From the NCBI GenBank assembly GCA_000169115.1, contig AAVV01000001.1, forward strand, positions 248,001-312,000: a DNA stretch of 64,000 nt, given 5' to 3'. The notes below the pieces were generated by a model. The model was given only the letters and a program-made list of their open reading frames with translations, did not search any database and was not told the DNA's origin. Made by a program: the position numbers and the translations under genes. This document shows positions 9,122-19,893 of this stretch, piece after piece (the first letter of the stretch is position 1; each line of letters begins with the position of its first letter). The DNA is from a marine gamma proteobacterium HTCC2080 (GTDB lineage Bacteria; Pseudomonadota; Gammaproteobacteria; Pseudomonadales; Halieaceae).

Positions 9122-9757
9122 ATGACTATTGGCATAGTCGGCCGTAAGTCGGGAATGACGCGAGTCTTCACCGATGAGGGCGTATCAGTACCAGTGACCG
9201 TAGTGGAAGTGCTTCCAAACCGCGTTACTCAAATCAAAGATCTCGAAACCGATGGTTATCGAGCAATTCAGGTGACAACGGGCGACCGTAAGGCCTCAAG
9301 GGTCAGCAAGCCAGCCGCTGGGCATTACGCCAAGGCGGGCACTGCTGCTGGCGATGGTCTTTGGGAGTTCCGCCTCGATGGGTCAGAAGAGACTTTTGAG
9401 GTCGGATCTGAGCTTACCGTTGAGCGATTTGAGCAAGGTCAGAAAGTTGACGTAGCGGGACGATCCAAGGGCAAGGGTTTCCAGGGCGCAGTTAAGCGTT
9501 GGAACTTTAGCATGCAGGACGCCACCCACGGCAACTCGCTGTCGCACAGAGCTCCGGGTTCTATCGGTCAGTGTCAAACGCCAGGTCGTGTCTTCAAGGG
9601 CAAGAAAATGGCGGGACACATGGGCGCAGAGCGCGTTACGACACAGGGACTAGAAGTGGTTCGGATTGATTCCGAGCGCAACTTGTTGCTCATCAAGGGC
9701 GCGGTTCCGGGTGCGCCGGGCGGTCATGTGATTGTTCGTCCAACGGTTAAAGGATAA
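9122..9757 (+). CDS. rplC: 50S ribosomal protein L3
   Basis: 211 residues (E. coli 209). Begins [16 protein letters not shown], a conserved N terminus; ATG 9122 follows GAGG at 9112-9115. The in-frame GTG at 9110 overlaps that ribosome site and is not used. The central loop [20 protein letters not shown] contains the glutamine that PrmB methylates in E. coli L3. L3 helps nucleate 50S assembly and reaches the peptidyl-transferase centre. The 107-base gap from rpsJ is longer than most gaps in the operon. Confidence 0.97.
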   Translation: MTIGIVGRKSGMTRVFTDEGVSVPVTVVEVLPNRVTQIKDLETDGYRAIQVTTGDRKASRVSKPAAGHYAKAGTAAGDGLWEFRLDGSEETFEVGSELTVERFEQGQKVDVAGRSKGKGFQGAVKRWNFSMQDATHGNSLSHRAPGSIGQCQTPGRVFKGKKMAGHMGAERVTTQGLEVVRIDSERNLLLIKGAVPGAPGGHVIVRPTVKG

Positions 9758-9769
9758 GGGGGCAGCGCT

Positions 9770-10387
9770 ATGGAATTGAATATAGTTAAGCCCGGAAATG
9801 CAGCGGGCGGTACCGTTTCTGTCTCGGAGGCAACGTTTGCCCGAGAGTACAACGAGGCCTTGGTGCATCAGGTTGTCACTGCCTATTTGGCCGGTGGTCG
9901 GCAGGGAACAAGAGCGCAGAAGACGCGTTCCGAGGTTGCTGGTGGTGGTAAGAAGCCCTGGCGTCAGAAGGGCACTGGACGTGCGCGGGCCGGTACTATT
10001 CGGTCGCCAATCTGGCGTTCAGGTGGCACGACTTTCGCCGCTAAGCCCCAAGACCATAGCCACAAGGTCAACAAGAAGATGTACCGCGCAGCTATGCGGT
10101 CCATTCTGTCAGAGTTGGCTCGTACGGATAGGCTGGTGGTCGTTGAATCATTTGACATGGAGCAGCCTAAAACAAAGCTTCTGTTGCAGCAGCTTAAGGG
10201 CTTTGACCTTGAAAATGTGTTGATCGTAGGCAATGTGGTTGATCAGAATCTGTATTTGGCTGCGCGCAATCTGCACAAGGTAGAAGTGTGCGATGTTGAT
10301 GCCGCAGATCCAGTTAGTCTCATTGCCTTCGACAAGGTGATGGTGACCGTCGACGCGGTCAAGAAGTTTGAGGAGGCCTTAGCATGA
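9770..10387 (+). CDS. rplD: 50S ribosomal protein L4
   Basis: 205 residues (E. coli 201). The long basic loop that lines the exit tunnel is visible at [20 protein letters not shown], followed by [15 protein letters not shown]4 is the autogenous regulator of the S10 operon in enterobacteria, acting through the leader RNA. It follows rplC by 12 bases, and its stop overlaps the rplW start (ATGA at 10384), so the two are translationally coupled. Confidence 0.97.
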   Translation: MELNIVKPGNAAGGTVSVSEATFAREYNEALVHQVVTAYLAGGRQGTRAQKTRSEVAGGGKKPWRQKGTGRARAGTIRSPIWRSGGTTFAAKPQDHSHKVNKKMYRAAMRSILSELARTDRLVVVESFDMEQPKTKLLLQQLKGFDLENVLIVGNVVDQNLYLAARNLHKVEVCDVDAADPVSLIAFDKVMVTVDAVKKFEEALA

Positions 10388-10680
10388 ATCAAGAGCGCGT
10401 ATTTCAGATTCTGATGGGCCCTCACATGTCTGAGAAGGCAGCGATGGCTGCAGAAAGTGGCAACCAGTACGTATTCAAGGTTGCTCTAGACGCTACCAAA
10501 GTCGAAATCAAGGCGTCGGTTGAGCAGTTGTTTAAGGTTCGCGTAGACAACGTAACCACACTGCGAGTCAAGGGTAAGAGCAAGCGTAACAAGTTCGGCA
10601 TCAGCACCAAGTCGACTTGGAAAAAAGCTTACGTTCGTCTGGAGCAGGGTCAGGAAATCGACCTCGCTGCAATAAGTTAA
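10384..10680 (+). CDS. rplW: 50S ribosomal protein L23
   Basis: 98 residues (E. coli 100). It shows the family pattern MGPHMSEKA near the N terminus and the internal loop [19 protein letters not shown]23 sits at the tunnel exit and docks trigger factor and SRP. Its start overlaps the rplD stop by four bases. Confidence 0.96.
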   Translation: MNQERVFQILMGPHMSEKAAMAAESGNQYVFKVALDATKVEIKASVEQLFKVRVDNVTTLRVKGKSKRNKFGISTKSTWKKAYVRLEQGQEIDLAAIS

Positions 10681-10695
10681 GGGAACGGATACGTT

Positions 10696-11523
10696 ATGCC
10701 AGTCGTAAAGAGTAAACCGACATCAGCAGGTCGTCGCCACCAGGTTAAGGTGGTGAACAAGGAGCTTCATAAAGGAAGTCCTTACGCTCCCTTGCTTGAG
10801 AAAAAATCTAAAACCGGCGGAAGAAATAACGCCGGAAGAATCACGACACGCCATATCGGTGGTGGGCACAAACATCACTACCGCGTAATCGATTTTAAGC
10901 GTATGAAAGATGGAATTCCTGCGAAAGTAGAGCGTCTTGAATACGACCCAAACCGTACGGCGCACATTGCTTTGGTGCTTTACGCAGACGGAGAGCGTCG
11001 GTACATATTGGCACCCAAGGGCGTGAGTGCGGGGGATGTTTTGTACTCCGGATCTGCGGCTCCTATTAAAGCGGGTAATTGCCTGCCTGTGCGGAATATT
11101 CCCGTTGGTGCAGTCATCCACGCGATCGAGTTGAAGCCCGGTAAGGGCGCGCAGCTAGCCCGATCAGCAGGGGCTTCGGTGCAGTTAGTGGCAAGGGAAG
11201 GTCAGTACGCCACGATTCGACTGCGATCCGGTGAGATGCGCAAGGTGCCGGTTGATTGTCGGGCCACTCTGGGTGAGGTCTCTAATTCAGAGCACAGCCT
11301 GCAAAAGTTGGGTAAGGCGGGAGCTGCGCGTTGGCGTGGTGTTCGTCCTACCGTTCGGGGTGTTGCTATGAACCCGGTTGATCACCCCCATGGTGGTGGT
11401 GAAGGTAGAACCTCGGGCGGCCGTCATCCGGTATCGCCATGGGGCATGCCGACTAAGGGATACAAGACCCGTAAGAACAAGCGTACTGACGGCTTCATTG
11501 TTCGTCGTCGGAACAAAAAGTAA
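10696..11523 (+). CDS. rplB: 50S ribosomal protein L2
   Basis: 275 residues (E. coli 273). The C-terminal [20 protein letters not shown] segment contains the conserved histidine region near the peptidyl-transferase centre. The N-terminal basic arm begins [20 protein letters not shown]2 joins the subunits and is among the most conserved ribosomal proteins. It follows rplW by 15 bases with a GGGAA-type ribosome site. Confidence 0.97.
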   Translation: MPVVKSKPTSAGRRHQVKVVNKELHKGSPYAPLLEKKSKTGGRNNAGRITTRHIGGGHKHHYRVIDFKRMKDGIPAKVERLEYDPNRTAHIALVLYADGERRYILAPKGVSAGDVLYSGSAAPIKAGNCLPVRNIPVGAVIHAIELKPGKGAQLARSAGASVQLVAREGQYATIRLRSGEMRKVPVDCRATLGEVSNSEHSLQKLGKAGAARWRGVRPTVRGVAMNPVDHPHGGGEGRTSGGRHPVSPWGMPTKGYKTRKNKRTDGFIVRRRNKK

Positions 11524-11548
11524 GCGCTGAAGGAAAGAGGAAATATCT

Positions 11549-11824
11549 GTGCCACGTTCAGTTAAGAAAGGCCCGTTCATCGACCTACACCTGCTTAAGA
11601 AGGTTGAGGCCGCTGTCGAGAGCAACGACCGTCGCCCGATCAAGACTTGGTCACGACGCTCAATGGTATCCCCCGATATGGTCGGGCTCACCATTGCCGT
11701 ACATAACGGCCGTCAGCATGTTCCCGTTTCGGTAAATGAGGACATGGTAGGCCACAAACTTGGTGAGTTCGCTGTGACCCGCACGTTTAAAGGGCACATC
11801 GTCGACAAGAAAGCCAAGCGATAA
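11549..11824 (+). CDS. rpsS: 30S ribosomal protein S19
   Basis: 91 residues (E. coli 92), beginning (M)[19 protein letters not shown]. Start codon is GTG at 11549, with AGGAAAGAGG at 11531-11540 upstream. S19 binds the 30S head next to S13. The order rplB-rpsS-rplV is the standard S10-operon order. Confidence 0.96.
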   Translation: MPRSVKKGPFIDLHLLKKVEAAVESNDRRPIKTWSRRSMVSPDMVGLTIAVHNGRQHVPVSVNEDMVGHKLGEFAVTRTFKGHIVDKKAKR

Positions 11825-11844
11825 GAGTTGCTGGAGATTAAATG

Positions 11845-12183
11845 ATGGAAGTTGCAGCAAAGCTCAAAGGAGCACGCATCTCAGCGCAGAAAGCGCGCCT
11901 CGTTGCAGATGAGGTTCGCGGTATGCCCGTAGGTGAAGCCTTGAATCTGCTTGAGTTCAGTAAGAAAAAGGCGGCCCATTTGGTGCGCAAGCTACTGAAT
12001 TCGGCGATCGCCAACGCTGAGAACAACGAAGGCGCAGATGTCGATGAGCTGCGCGTGGCGACCATTTTTGTTGATGAAGGCCTGACCATGAAGCGCATGC
12101 GACCACGCGCCAAAGGTCGAGGTGACCGAATATTAAAGCGCACTTGCCATATCACGGTAAAAGTCGCGGACAACGAGAGCTAA
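11845..12183 (+). CDS. rplV: 50S ribosomal protein L22
   Basis: 112 residues (E. coli 110), [20 protein letters not shown] at the N terminus. Two adjacent ATG codons exist (11842 and 11845). I take the second because it gives the usual M-E start and places GGAG (11833-11836) eight bases away; the first would only add one methionine. The tunnel-lining hairpin is [16 protein letters not shown], the site of macrolide-resistance changes in other bacteria. Confidence 0.95.
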   Translation: MEVAAKLKGARISAQKARLVADEVRGMPVGEALNLLEFSKKKAAHLVRKLLNSAIANAENNEGADVDELRVATIFVDEGLTMKRMRPRAKGRGDRILKRTCHITVKVADNES

Positions 12184-12195
12184 GGGGACCGACGC

Positions 12196-12867
12196 ATGGG
12201 TCAGAAAGTACATCCAACCGGTATTCGCCTTGGCATTGTCAAGGACCACAATTCGGTTTGGTATGCAGATAGCAAGGCTTACGCCAAGAACTTGATCAGT
12301 GATCTTGAGGTTCGAGATTATGTGCTTAAGAAGCTTGATGCAGCCTCAGTCAGTCGTGTCGTTATTGAACGGCCTGCACAGACTGCTCGTTTGACAATCC
12401 ACACGGCCCGCCCCGGCATCGTGATCGGCAAGAAGGGCGAGGATGTAGAGAAACTGCGTCGCGACCTGAGCGCGAAGATGGGTGTGCCAGTGCACATTAA
12501 CATCGAAGAGATTCGCAAACCCGATTTGGATGCTCGTTTAGTTGCGCAGAACGTAGCTCAGCAGTTAGAGCGACGTGTCATGTTTCGCCGCGCGATGAAG
12601 CGGGTCGTGCAGAATGCCATGCGCCAGGGCGCGCAGGGTATCAAAGTTCAAGTCGGTGGCCGGCTCGGTGGTGCAGAAATTGCGCGTTCCGAATGGTACC
12701 GCGAAGGTCGCGTGCCGCTGCACACATTGCGCGCTGACATTGATTACGCAACCTATGAAGCTCACACCACTTATGGCGTTATTGGCGTCAAGGTATGGAT
12801 CTTCAAGGGTGAAGTTATTGGTAGTGAAGACGAGGGCCAAGAGCCCCGTCGCTCATCGGCAAGTTGA
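12196..12867 (+). CDS. rpsC: 30S ribosomal protein S3
   Basis: 223 residues (E. coli 233; the C-terminal tail is shorter). The KH RNA-binding motif [15 protein letters not shown] lies near residues 74-88. The C-terminal domain holds the [19 protein letters not shown] helix that contributes to mRNA entry and helicase activity. It follows rplV by 12 bases. Confidence 0.97.
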   Translation: MGQKVHPTGIRLGIVKDHNSVWYADSKAYAKNLISDLEVRDYVLKKLDAASVSRVVIERPAQTARLTIHTARPGIVIGKKGEDVEKLRRDLSAKMGVPVHINIEEIRKPDLDARLVAQNVAQQLERRVMFRRAMKRVVQNAMRQGAQGIKVQVGGRLGGAEIARSEWYREGRVPLHTLRADIDYATYEAHTTYGVIGVKVWIFKGEVIGSEDEGQEPRRSSAS

Positions 12868-12887
12868 GGCCGTAAGGGATCTGAATC

Positions 12888-13301
12888 ATGCTTCAACCTA
12901 AACGAACAAAGTTCAGGAAAATGCACAAAGGCCGAAACCGTGGTCTCGCAGAGCGCGGGAGCAAGGTGAGTTTCGGTGAGTACGCATTGAAGGCCACGGG
13001 TCGTGGGCGTATTACTGCTCGCCAGATCGAAGCGGCGCGTCGTGCAATGACACGACATATTAAGCGTGGCGGAAAAATTTGGATTCGCGTTTTTCCCGAC
13101 AAGCCAATTACCGGTAAGCCGCTCGAGGTTCGACAGGGTAAAGGCAAGGGTAACGTTGAATATTGGGTGGCTCAGATTCAGCCTGGCCGTGTCCTCTATG
13201 AAGTTGAGGGTGTATCGGAAGAGCTGGCGCGAGAAGCATTTCAGTTGGCTGCCGCTAAGCTACCTATTCAAACCACATTCGTAAAACGGTCGGTGATGTG
13301 A
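12888..13301 (+). CDS. rplP: 50S ribosomal protein L16
   Basis: 137 residues (E. coli 136), [20 protein letters not shown]. The segment [19 protein letters not shown] includes the arginine that is hydroxylated in E. coli L16. L16 organises the A-site tRNA elbow. Its TGA stop overlaps the rpmC start as TGATG. Confidence 0.97.
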   Translation: MLQPKRTKFRKMHKGRNRGLAERGSKVSFGEYALKATGRGRITARQIEAARRAMTRHIKRGGKIWIRVFPDKPITGKPLEVRQGKGKGNVEYWVAQIQPGRVLYEVEGVSEELAREAFQLAAAKLPIQTTFVKRSVM

Positions 13302-13492
13302 TGAAGGCGAGCGAACTGCGTGATAAGTCAAGTGACGAGCTGGGTGCTGAACTACTCAAGCTACGTGAAGAGCAATTTAAGTTGCGTATGGCAATGAGTA
13401 CGGGCCAGCTGGGCCAAGCTCATTTGTTGAAGCAAACCAAGAAAGACATTGCACGGGTTAAGACCGTGCTGAACCAGAAGGTGGAAGGCTAA
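13301..13492 (+). CDS. rpmC: 50S ribosomal protein L29
   Basis: 63 residues, as in E. coli: [20 protein letters not shown], with the conserved [15 protein letters not shown] helix. ATG 13301 is chosen over the in-frame GTG at 13298 because it gives the family start; it sits inside the rplP stop (TGATG). The stop overlaps the rpsQ start by one base (TAATG). Confidence 0.95.
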   Translation: MKASELRDKSSDELGAELLKLREEQFKLRMAMSTGQLGQAHLLKQTKKDIARVKTVLNQKVEG

Positions 13493-13758
13493 TGGAATCC
13501 ACAGAAAAACGAACACGCGTACTTCAGGGTCGCGTTGTCAGTGACAAAATGAACAAGACCATTACGGTTTTAATTGAGCGCCGTGTAAAGCACCCCGTTG
13601 TGGGCAAGTTTATAACGCGGTCTTCTAAAGTTCATGCGCACGATGAAAATAATACTGCGGGTATGGGCGATCTAGTTACAGTCGCCGAGTCGCGGCCATT
13701 GTCCAAGACGAAAACTTGGGCGTTGGTAGAGGTAGTGGAGGCAGCCACTCAAATCTGA
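13492..13758 (+). CDS. rpsQ: 30S ribosomal protein S17
   Basis: 88 residues (E. coli 84). It is an OB-fold protein with the family core [20 protein letters not shown] and [10 protein letters not shown]. Start overlaps the rpmC stop, so translation is coupled. S17 binds 16S helix 11 early in assembly. Confidence 0.96.
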   Translation: MESTEKRTRVLQGRVVSDKMNKTITVLIERRVKHPVVGKFITRSSKVHAHDENNTAGMGDLVTVAESRPLSKTKTWALVEVVEAATQI

Positions 13759-13789
13759 GGATTTGAATGGTGCTATTGGGAGTTAAGAG

Positions 13790-14158
13790 ATGATTCAGAC
13801 CCAGTCGTATTTGGAAGTTGCAGATAACAGTGGCGCTAGGCGCGTTATGTGCATCAAGGTTTTGGGCGGCTCCAAGCGTCGGTATGCTCGCGTAGGTGAT
13901 TTGATCAAAGTCACCGTTAAAGAAGCAATTCCGCGTGGCAAAGTTAAGAAGGGTCAGGTCATGACGGCCGTGGTCGTGCGAACCAGAAAAGGCGTCCGTC
14001 GCCCCGATGGCTCACTGATTAAGTTTGACGAAAATGCCGCGGTGATTTTGAACGCTCAAAATGCGCCTATCGGCACACGAATTTTTGGTCCGGTAACTCG
14101 CGAGCTCCGCGGCGAAAAGTTCATGAAAATTATTTCCCTTGCGCCCGAAGTGATTTGA
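13790..14158 (+). CDS. rplN: 50S ribosomal protein L14
   Basis: 122 residues (E. coli 123), [20 protein letters not shown]. First gene of the spc half of the cluster. In E. coli a promoter lies in front of this gene; here the gap from rpsQ is only 31 bases, and I see no convincing promoter. L14 forms an inter-subunit bridge and is the site where RsfS binds. Confidence 0.96.
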   Translation: MIQTQSYLEVADNSGARRVMCIKVLGGSKRRYARVGDLIKVTVKEAIPRGKVKKGQVMTAVVVRTRKGVRRPDGSLIKFDENAAVILNAQNAPIGTRIFGPVTRELRGEKFMKIISLAPEVI

Positions 14159-14183
14159 GCCGAAGGCAGGGAGGAGCAGAGTA

Positions 14184-14501
14184 ATGGCAAAGATTAAGCG
14201 AGACGACGAAGTAATCGTTTTGGCCGGTAAGGACAAGGGTAAGCGCGGCACCGTGCGCACCATTGTTGACGATAAGCGTGTGCTTGTCGCCGGTGTGAAC
14301 ATGATCAAGAAGCACACGAAGCCGAACCCTCAAGCAGGTGTGGCGGGCGGTATTATCGAGAAAGAGGCGCCCATTCAGGTGTCCAACATCGCGATATTTA
14401 ATCCGACCACAAGCAAGGGTGACCGCGTAGGTTATCAAACGCTTGAAGATGGCAAGAAAGTCCGAGTTTTTAAGTCAAATGGCGAACAGATTGACGCCTG
14501 A
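14184..14501 (+). CDS. rplX: 50S ribosomal protein L24
   Basis: 105 residues (E. coli 104). The KOW motif [19 protein letters not shown] lies at the N terminus, and [20 protein letters not shown] is also characteristic. It is an assembly initiator of the 50S subunit. A GGGAGGAG-like ribosome site lies upstream. Confidence 0.96.
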   Translation: MAKIKRDDEVIVLAGKDKGKRGTVRTIVDDKRVLVAGVNMIKKHTKPNPQAGVAGGIIEKEAPIQVSNIAIFNPTTSKGDRVGYQTLEDGKKVRVFKSNGEQIDA

Positions 14502-14532
14502 TATTGGTCAGGTTCGATTGAGGTAGCAGAGA

Positions 14533-15072
14533 ATGGCAAGCCTGAAGCAAAAGTATCGTAGTGAGTTGGTGCCCCAGCTGAAAGAAGAGTTGGGACTGAC
14601 TAATACGATGGAAGTACCACGAATCACCAAGATCACCTTAAATATGGGTGTGGGTGAGGCCGTTGGTGACAAAAAAGTACTTGAGAACGCCGTGGCCGAC
14701 ATGCAAAAAATTGCAGGCCAAAAGCCGGTCGTGACCAAGTCCAGGAAATCTATTGCGGGCTTCAAAATTCGCGACGGTTGGCCTATTGGTTGCAAGGTGA
14801 CGCTGCGTGATGAGCGTATGTATGAATTTCTTGAGCGGCTTATCAGTATTGCCATCCCTCGTATTCGCGATTTTCGCGGTGTGAGTGGCAAGCAGTTTGA
14901 CGGTCGAGGTAATTTTGCGATGGGCATTACAGAGCAAATTATCTTTCCTGAAATTAATTATGACCAAGTTGACACGCTCCGCGGCATGGATATCACCATT
15001 GCTACTACGGCGTCTAACGATGATCAGGGCCGCGCATTATTGCGGGCTTTTAACTTCCCGTTTAAGAGCTGA
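14533..15072 (+). CDS. rplE: 50S ribosomal protein L5
   Basis: 179 residues, identical in length to E. coli L5. Conserved blocks: [31 protein letters not shown], and a C-terminal [10 protein letters not shown]. It binds 5S rRNA in the central protuberance and contacts P-site tRNA. Confidence 0.97.
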   Translation: MASLKQKYRSELVPQLKEELGLTNTMEVPRITKITLNMGVGEAVGDKKVLENAVADMQKIAGQKPVVTKSRKSIAGFKIRDGWPIGCKVTLRDERMYEFLERLISIAIPRIRDFRGVSGKQFDGRGNFAMGITEQIIFPEINYDQVDTLRGMDITIATTASNDDQGRALLRAFNFPFKS

Positions 15073-15083
15073 GGGATAATCAC

Positions 15084-15389
15084 ATGGCTAAAAAGTCAAT
15101 GATTGCACGCGAAGAGAAGCGAGCCCAAACGGTCGCTAAGTACGCGGCGAAGCGCGCCCAACTAAAAGAGACCATCAACAATTTTGATGCCTCCGACGAA
15201 GAGCGCTGGGACGCACAGATTCAGCTCCAGAAGCTGCCTCGCAATGCTAGCCCGGTGCGCCAGCGAAGACGCTGCCAGATTACTGGGCGGCCCCATGGCG
15301 TCTACCGAAAATTTGGTTTGTGCCGAAACAAGCTACGCGAAGCGGCCATGCGCGGTGATGTGCCGGGCCTAGTTAAGTCTAGCTGGTGA
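15084..15389 (+). CDS. rpsN: 30S ribosomal protein S14 (zinc-free type)
   Basis: 101 residues, the long form found in E. coli. The C-terminal half reads [28 protein letters not shown], without the paired CxxC zinc knuckles of the short form, so this is the C-minus type. Eleven bases after rplE. Confidence 0.96.
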   Translation: MAKKSMIAREEKRAQTVAKYAAKRAQLKETINNFDASDEERWDAQIQLQKLPRNASPVRQRRRCQITGRPHGVYRKFGLCRNKLREAAMRGDVPGLVKSSW

Positions 15390-15404
15390 GGGAGTAAACA
15401 GTTT

Positions 15405-15800
15405 ATGAGCATGCAAGATCCAATCAGCGACATGTTAACCCGTGTGCGCAATGCGCAGATGGCAGGAAAGAAAAGCGTTGAAATGCCTGGTTCGAAGGTA
15501 AAGGCCGCTTTAGCCAAGGTCCTCGAAGAGGAAGGCTATATCGGGGCTTTTGACCTAGACGACAGCAGTGGCAAGCCTCGGTTATCAATTGAATTGCGTT
15601 ACTTCGATGGTAAGCCGGTTATCGCTGAGATCCAGCGGGTGAGCAAGCCGTCGCTGCGACGGTATATGGGCAAGGATGATATGAAGCCCGTTCGAGGTGG
15701 TTTAGGTGTTGCCATCATTTCCACGTCCCGTGGCGTCATGACCGACCGAGCGGCTCGCGCTGCAGGCGTTGGTGGTGAAGTCCTTTGCACCGTATTCTGA
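15405..15800 (+). CDS. rpsH: 30S ribosomal protein S8
   Basis: 131 residues (E. coli 130), [20 protein letters not shown]. The C terminus [20 protein letters not shown] is the RNA-binding signature. S8 is the repressor of the spc operon in E. coli, acting at the rplE region; whether that holds here cannot be told. Confidence 0.97.
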   Translation: MSMQDPISDMLTRVRNAQMAGKKSVEMPGSKVKAALAKVLEEEGYIGAFDLDDSSGKPRLSIELRYFDGKPVIAEIQRVSKPSLRRYMGKDDMKPVRGGLGVAIISTSRGVMTDRAARAAGVGGEVLCTVF

Positions 15801-15829
15801 TTCGAGCGATCGAGGGAGCAGACTGAATT

Positions 15830-16357
15830 ATGTCACGTGTCGCTAATAACCCGGTAAGTTTACCGAAGGGTGTCGAAGTAAAAGTTGACGCCGGCAAAAT
15901 CGCCGTCAAGGGGGCCAAAGGTGCCCTTGAGATGAATCTGGTCGCTGGCTTGGATATTGAAGTGACCGAAGGTGAAGCTAAGGTCATTTTTGACTTTGAT
16001 ACCAACAGAACGATGGCTGGAACTACCCGGGCTCTACTGAATAACCTGGTTGTGGGTGTCAGCGAGGGTTGGGAAAAGAAACTCATTCTGAACGGCGTTG
16101 GATACCGCGCGAAAGCAACAGGTAAGACAGTGAATCTCACTGTAGGTTTGTCTCACCCGGTGGATTACGAGCTTCCCGAGGGTATCTCAGCAGAGACACC
16201 AACACAGACAGAAATTGTTATCCGAGGCATGGATAAGCAGGCCGTAGGCCAAGCAGCTGCGGAAATTCGCAGTTTCCGGCCACCGGAACCTTACAAGGGC
16301 AAAGGCATTCGTTACGCGGACGAGCACGTCCGACGTAAGGAAGCCAAGAAGAAATAA
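15830..16357 (+). CDS. rplF: 50S ribosomal protein L6
   Basis: 175 residues (E. coli 177), two repeated alpha/beta domains. The C-terminal signature [20 protein letters not shown] is intact, and the protein ends in a lysine-rich tail. L6 lies near the sarcin-ricin loop and the factor-binding site. Confidence 0.97.
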   Translation: MSRVANNPVSLPKGVEVKVDAGKIAVKGAKGALEMNLVAGLDIEVTEGEAKVIFDFDTNRTMAGTTRALLNNLVVGVSEGWEKKLILNGVGYRAKATGKTVNLTVGLSHPVDYELPEGISAETPTQTEIVIRGMDKQAVGQAAAEIRSFRPPEPYKGKGIRYADEHVRRKEAKKK

Positions 16358-16369
16358 GTAGGTAGGGCA

Positions 16370-16720
16370 ATGAACCAAAAAAATGAATCACGTCTGCGGC
16401 GCGCTCGTCGATCTCGTACTCGAATGCGAACGGCTGGAGCCACCCGGCTATCGGTCCATCGCACGCCTCGGCATATTTACGCTCAGGTGATTGGTGCAGA
16501 GGGGAACACGGTGCTCGCGAGTGCCTCGACCCTCGACAAAGATCTGCGTGCTGGCGCCACAGGTAATGTGGACGCGGCATCGAAGGTTGGCGCGCTCATA
16601 GCGGAAAGAGCGAAGGCTGCGGGTGTCACTGCAGTTTCTTTTGATCGTGGCGGGTTCAAATACCACGGGCGGGTCAAAGCGTTGGCGGATGCTGCGCGCG
16701 AAGGCGGATTGGAGTTTTAA
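16370..16720 (+). CDS. rplR: 50S ribosomal protein L18
   Basis: 116 residues (E. coli 117). It has a basic N terminus, then [16 protein letters not shown], and ends AFDRGG-like [20 protein letters not shown]. Binds 5S rRNA together with L5. Two bases separate its stop from rpsE. Confidence 0.96.
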   Translation: MNQKNESRLRRARRSRTRMRTAGATRLSVHRTPRHIYAQVIGAEGNTVLASASTLDKDLRAGATGNVDAASKVGALIAERAKAAGVTAVSFDRGGFKYHGRVKALADAAREGGLEF

Positions 16721-16722
16721 GC

Positions 16723-17247
16723 ATGGCGTACAACGATCAGAAGGGCCGTGGTGGCGATCAGAGGACTGAAGGCGATCTTCAGGAGAAACTGGTTCAAGTC
16801 AATCGAGTGGCCAAGACCGTTAAAGGCGGTCGTATTATGAGCTTCACCGCGTTGACTGTTGTTGGTGATGGCAAAGGTCGTGTCGGTTACGGACGCGGAA
16901 AAGCGCGTGAGGTGCCGGTCGCGATACAAAAAGCCATGGAAGCTGCACGCCGTAATATGGTCAAAGTTGAGCTGGTTGATGGCACCCTTCAGTATCCAGT
17001 TAAAGCTAACCACGGCGCCTCAAAGGTTTACATGCAGCCCGCTTCCGAGGGTACAGGCGTAATTGCCGGTGGAGCAATGCGCGCGGTTCTCGAATTGGCT
17101 GGTGTACATAACGTGTTGGCGAAATGCTACGGATCTACCAATCCGGTGAATGTAGTACGAGCTACTTACAAAGGTTTGCGCGATATGCAATCACCCGATG
17201 CGGTGGCTGCTAGGCGCGGTAAATCTGTCGAAGAAATTCTGAGCTAA
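16723..17247 (+). CDS. rpsE: 30S ribosomal protein S5
   Basis: 174 residues (E. coli 167; a few extra N-terminal residues). The double-stranded-RNA-like domain [19 protein letters not shown] and the loop [19 protein letters not shown] are visible. S5 affects decoding accuracy and mRNA unwinding at the entry site. Confidence 0.97.
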   Translation: MAYNDQKGRGGDQRTEGDLQEKLVQVNRVAKTVKGGRIMSFTALTVVGDGKGRVGYGRGKAREVPVAIQKAMEAARRNMVKVELVDGTLQYPVKANHGASKVYMQPASEGTGVIAGGAMRAVLELAGVHNVLAKCYGSTNPVNVVRATYKGLRDMQSPDAVAARRGKSVEEILS

Positions 17248-17264
17248 GGTTAGGGATACCCATC

Positions 17265-17462
17265 ATGAGTAAGCAAATGATTAAGGTCACCCAGCTGAAG
17301 AGTATTCATGGGCGCCTGAAAAAGCATAAGGCCTGCGTTGCAGGGCTTGGTCTTCGACGAATCGGTCATACAGTTGAGGTTGAAGATACGCCTTCGGTGC
17401 GCGGAATGATTAACAAGGTGCACTACCTTGTGCGGGTTGAGGGTGAAAACCATGACGGATGA
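17265..17462 (+). CDS. rpmD: 50S ribosomal protein L30
   Basis: 65 residues (E. coli 59). Core [19 protein letters not shown] followed by [21 protein letters not shown] in two parts, typical of bacterial L30. The C terminus overlaps the start of rplO by eleven bases. Confidence 0.94.
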   Translation: MSKQMIKVTQLKSIHGRLKKHKACVAGLGLRRIGHTVEVEDTPSVRGMINKVHYLVRVEGENHDG

Positions 17463-17898
17463 AATGCGATTAAATTCTCTGAGCCCGGCTGAGGGTTCAA
17501 AGCGTGCGGCTAAGCGAGTGGGTCGTGGAATAGGCTCGGGCACTGGTAAGACGGCGGGACGCGGCCATAAAGGTCTCAAGTCTCGTTCGGGTGGTTCTGT
17601 GAAGCCCGGTTTTGAGGGTGGTCAGATGCCCTTGCAAAAGCGATTGCCTAAATACGGTTTTACGTCACGCATTGGTCGCACTACCGCTCAGGTACGGTTA
17701 CACGAGCTGAACTGTGTCGAGGGTGATGTTGTTGATCTGAGTACCTTGAAAGACGCAGATTTGATCAAAGACGATGTGCTTCGTGCCAGAGTGTTTCTGT
17801 CAGGCACACTCGAGAAGGCTGTCAAGGTCAAGGGTTTGAAAGTGACTAAGGGTGCTCTTGAGGCTATCGAAGCCGCTGGCGGGAGTGTCGAGGCCTAA
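17452..17898 (+). CDS. rplO: 50S ribosomal protein L15
   Basis: 148 residues from ATG 17452, which has GAGG at 17439. An internal ATG at 17464 would give [13 protein letters not shown], matching the 144-residue E. coli protein exactly, so the start is uncertain by four codons. The glycine/arginine-rich assembly arm [18 protein letters not shown] and the core [17 protein letters not shown] are intact. Gene overlaps the rpmD end. Confidence 0.93.
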   Translation: MTDEMRLNSLSPAEGSKRAAKRVGRGIGSGTGKTAGRGHKGLKSRSGGSVKPGFEGGQMPLQKRLPKYGFTSRIGRTTAQVRLHELNCVEGDVVDLSTLKDADLIKDDVLRARVFLSGTLEKAVKVKGLKVTKGALEAIEAAGGSVEA

Positions 17899-17900
17899 TC

Positions 17901-19226
17901 ATGGCTAACGGGATGCCATCAATGAACAACGCGGGCATGGGCGAGTTGTTCGCTCGCCTGCGTTTTGTGTTGGTGGCGCTGATCATATACCGAATCGGGA
18001 CACACATTCCGGTACCTGGTATTGACCCCGAGCAGTTGGCCGCGCTGTTTGACCAAAATCAAGGCACTATTTTGGGGCTTGCGAACGTGTTCTCTGGTGG
18101 AGCACTTGAGCGCATGAGCATTCTAGCCCTAGGAATCCTGCCCTACATATCAGCCTCTATCATAATGAATCTCATGAGCGCAGTTTCGCCGCAGCTAGAG
18201 CAGATTAAGAAAGAGGGCGAAGCCGGCCGTCGAAAAATATCCCAATACACGCGGTATTTAACCGTCGCACTTGCCCTAGTGCAGGCGACGGGTATGACCG
18301 TGGGGTTAGCTAATCAAGGGTTAGCTTTTGATACATCGGTAAGCTTTTATGTCATTGCCATTACGTCACTAGTGACGGGTGCTGTCTTCATGATGTGGCT
18401 AGGGGAGCAGATCACCGAGCGTGGTATAGGCAACGGTATCTCACTGCTTATTTTTGCAGGAATTGCTGCAGGTCTGCCTTCGGCTGTTGGTCAGTCCCTT
18501 GAGCAGGCAAGACAGGGCGAGCTCAACATATTAGTGCTGCTAGCGATCGTTGCCCTTGCGGTCATTGTCATCTATCTCGTGGTGTTCATAGAGAGAGGTC
18601 AGCGGCGGGTCACGGTAAACTACGCTAAGCGCCAACAGGGACGTCAATCTTATCAGGCACAGTCTTCGCACTTGCCCCTTAAAGTGAACATGTCCGGCGT
18701 TATTCCGGCTATTTTCGCCAGCTCAATTTTGCTGTTCCCGGCATCGCTCGCTCAGTGGTTTGGCAGTGGCGACAGCTCCGATTGGTTGCAAGACTTTGCG
18801 GTTGCAATTGGTCCCGGACAACCTCTGAATATTATGCTATTCACTGGCTTTATTATTTTCTTCTGCTTTTTCTATACAGCCCTGATGTACAACCCAAAGG
18901 ATGTGGCTGATAACTTGAAGCGATCGGGCGCGTTCGTTCCCGGAATACGCCCTGGGCAGCAAACCGCTAATTACCTTGACGGTGTTTTAACTCGGCTCAC
19001 CGTATTTGGCTCAGCCTATATTGCGTTGGTTTGCCTGTTGCCACAGTTTCTGGTCGTCATGTTCAACGTGCCCTTCTACCTTGGTGGTACGTCTATGTTA
19101 ATTGTGGTCGTTGTGGTCATGGACTTTATGGCCCAAGTTCAAAGTCATTTGATGTCACATCAGTACGAAGGTGTGATGAAGAAAGCGAATCTGTCCAATG
19201 CCAGCCCTGCGGGCCGGCTGCGCTAG
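17901..19226 (+). CDS. secY: Preprotein translocase subunit SecY
   Basis: 441 residues (E. coli 443), inner membrane, ten transmembrane helices. The central pore of SecYEG exports unfolded proteins and inserts membrane proteins. Visible markers: [16 protein letters not shown] after helix 1, [13 protein letters not shown] in the plug/helix-2 region, and the cytosolic loop [17 protein letters not shown] that contacts SecA and ribosomes. It starts two bases after rplO, as in the E. coli spc operon. Confidence 0.97.
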   Translation: MANGMPSMNNAGMGELFARLRFVLVALIIYRIGTHIPVPGIDPEQLAALFDQNQGTILGLANVFSGGALERMSILALGILPYISASIIMNLMSAVSPQLEQIKKEGEAGRRKISQYTRYLTVALALVQATGMTVGLANQGLAFDTSVSFYVIAITSLVTGAVFMMWLGEQITERGIGNGISLLIFAGIAAGLPSAVGQSLEQARQGELNILVLLAIVALAVIVIYLVVFIERGQRRVTVNYAKRQQGRQSYQAQSSHLPLKVNMSGVIPAIFASSILLFPASLAQWFGSGDSSDWLQDFAVAIGPGQPLNIMLFTGFIIFFCFFYTALMYNPKDVADNLKRSGAFVPGIRPGQQTANYLDGVLTRLTVFGSAYIALVCLLPQFLVVMFNVPFYLGGTSMLIVVVVVMDFMAQVQSHLMSHQYEGVMKKANLSNASPAGRLR

Positions 19227-19242
19227 GTTTTAGGAGCAAGTC

Positions 19243-19359
19243 ATGAAAGTAAGAGCTTCTGTTAAGAAGGTATGTCGTAACTGCAAGGTAGTGCGACGAA
19301 ACGGTGTGGTTCGGATAATTTGCTCGAGTGATCCACGTCACAAGCAGCGACAGGGCTAA
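19243..19359 (+). CDS. rpmJ: 50S ribosomal protein L36 (zinc-binding type)
   Basis: A 38-residue gene: [20 protein letters not shown] and on to RHKQRQG. ATG 19243 is preceded by TAGGAG. Zinc ligands Cys11, Cys14, Cys27 and His33 are all present, so this is the C-plus form. It follows secY by 16 bases, its normal place between the spc and alpha parts. Length equals E. coli RpmJ. Confidence 0.95.
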   Translation: MKVRASVKKVCRNCKVVRRNGVVRIICSSDPRHKQRQG

Positions 19360-19477
19360 ATCCCTTTGTTGCATGATTTAACAGTCAATAACCAGCAGGT
19401 CCCGACAAGACGGGCTTGCTACTGTACGTACGGAGGCCTTTTGCCTCAGTTACGTCGTAACGTTTGGAGATAAATCG
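19360..19477 (+). promoter_or_regulatory. Structured leader of the alpha operon
   Basis: A 118-base gap between rpmJ and rpsM. Three small inverted repeats are visible: CCCG/CGGG near 19401-19414, GAGGC/GCCTC at 19433-19447, and GTTACG/CGTAAC near 19449-19460. In E. coli this interval carries the pseudoknot through which S4 represses the operon. A similar role is inferred from position and from the density of stems; the exact fold was not established. Confidence 0.35.
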
Positions 19478-19834
19478 ATGGCGCGACTCGCCGGTGTCAA
19501 CATCCCCGACAATAAGCATGCTTTGGTGTCACTAACCTACATCTACGGTGTAGGACGTACCCAGGCTAGACGCTTGTTAGATGCTACGGGTATTAGCTAC
19601 CAGACTAAGGTCGGTGAACTGAGTGAAGGCGAGCTGGATCAGCTCAGGGGCCTGCTCAACGAACTCACTGTTGAGGGCGATCTGCGCCGAGAAGTCTCAA
19701 TGAATATTAAGCGCCTGATGGACTTAGGGTGTAACCGTGGTTTGCGTCATCGAAAGGGACTGCCATTGCGCGGTCAGCGTACGAAGACCAATGCTCGAAC
19801 ACGTAAAGGTCCACGAAAGCCTATTCGTAAGTAA
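19478..19834 (+). CDS. rpsM: 30S ribosomal protein S13
   Basis: 118 residues as in E. coli: [20 protein letters not shown], ending [21 protein letters not shown] lies upstream of ATG 19478. S13 contacts P-site tRNA and S19 in the 30S head and forms bridges to the 50S subunit. Confidence 0.97.
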   Translation: MARLAGVNIPDNKHALVSLTYIYGVGRTQARRLLDATGISYQTKVGELSEGELDQLRGLLNELTVEGDLRREVSMNIKRLMDLGCNRGLRHRKGLPLRGQRTKTNARTRKGPRKPIRK

Positions 19835-19893
19835 TCGTAAATCCAATGTAGCTACATCCTAGTTTGTAGCGTTGATATTGAAGCAGGGAAATT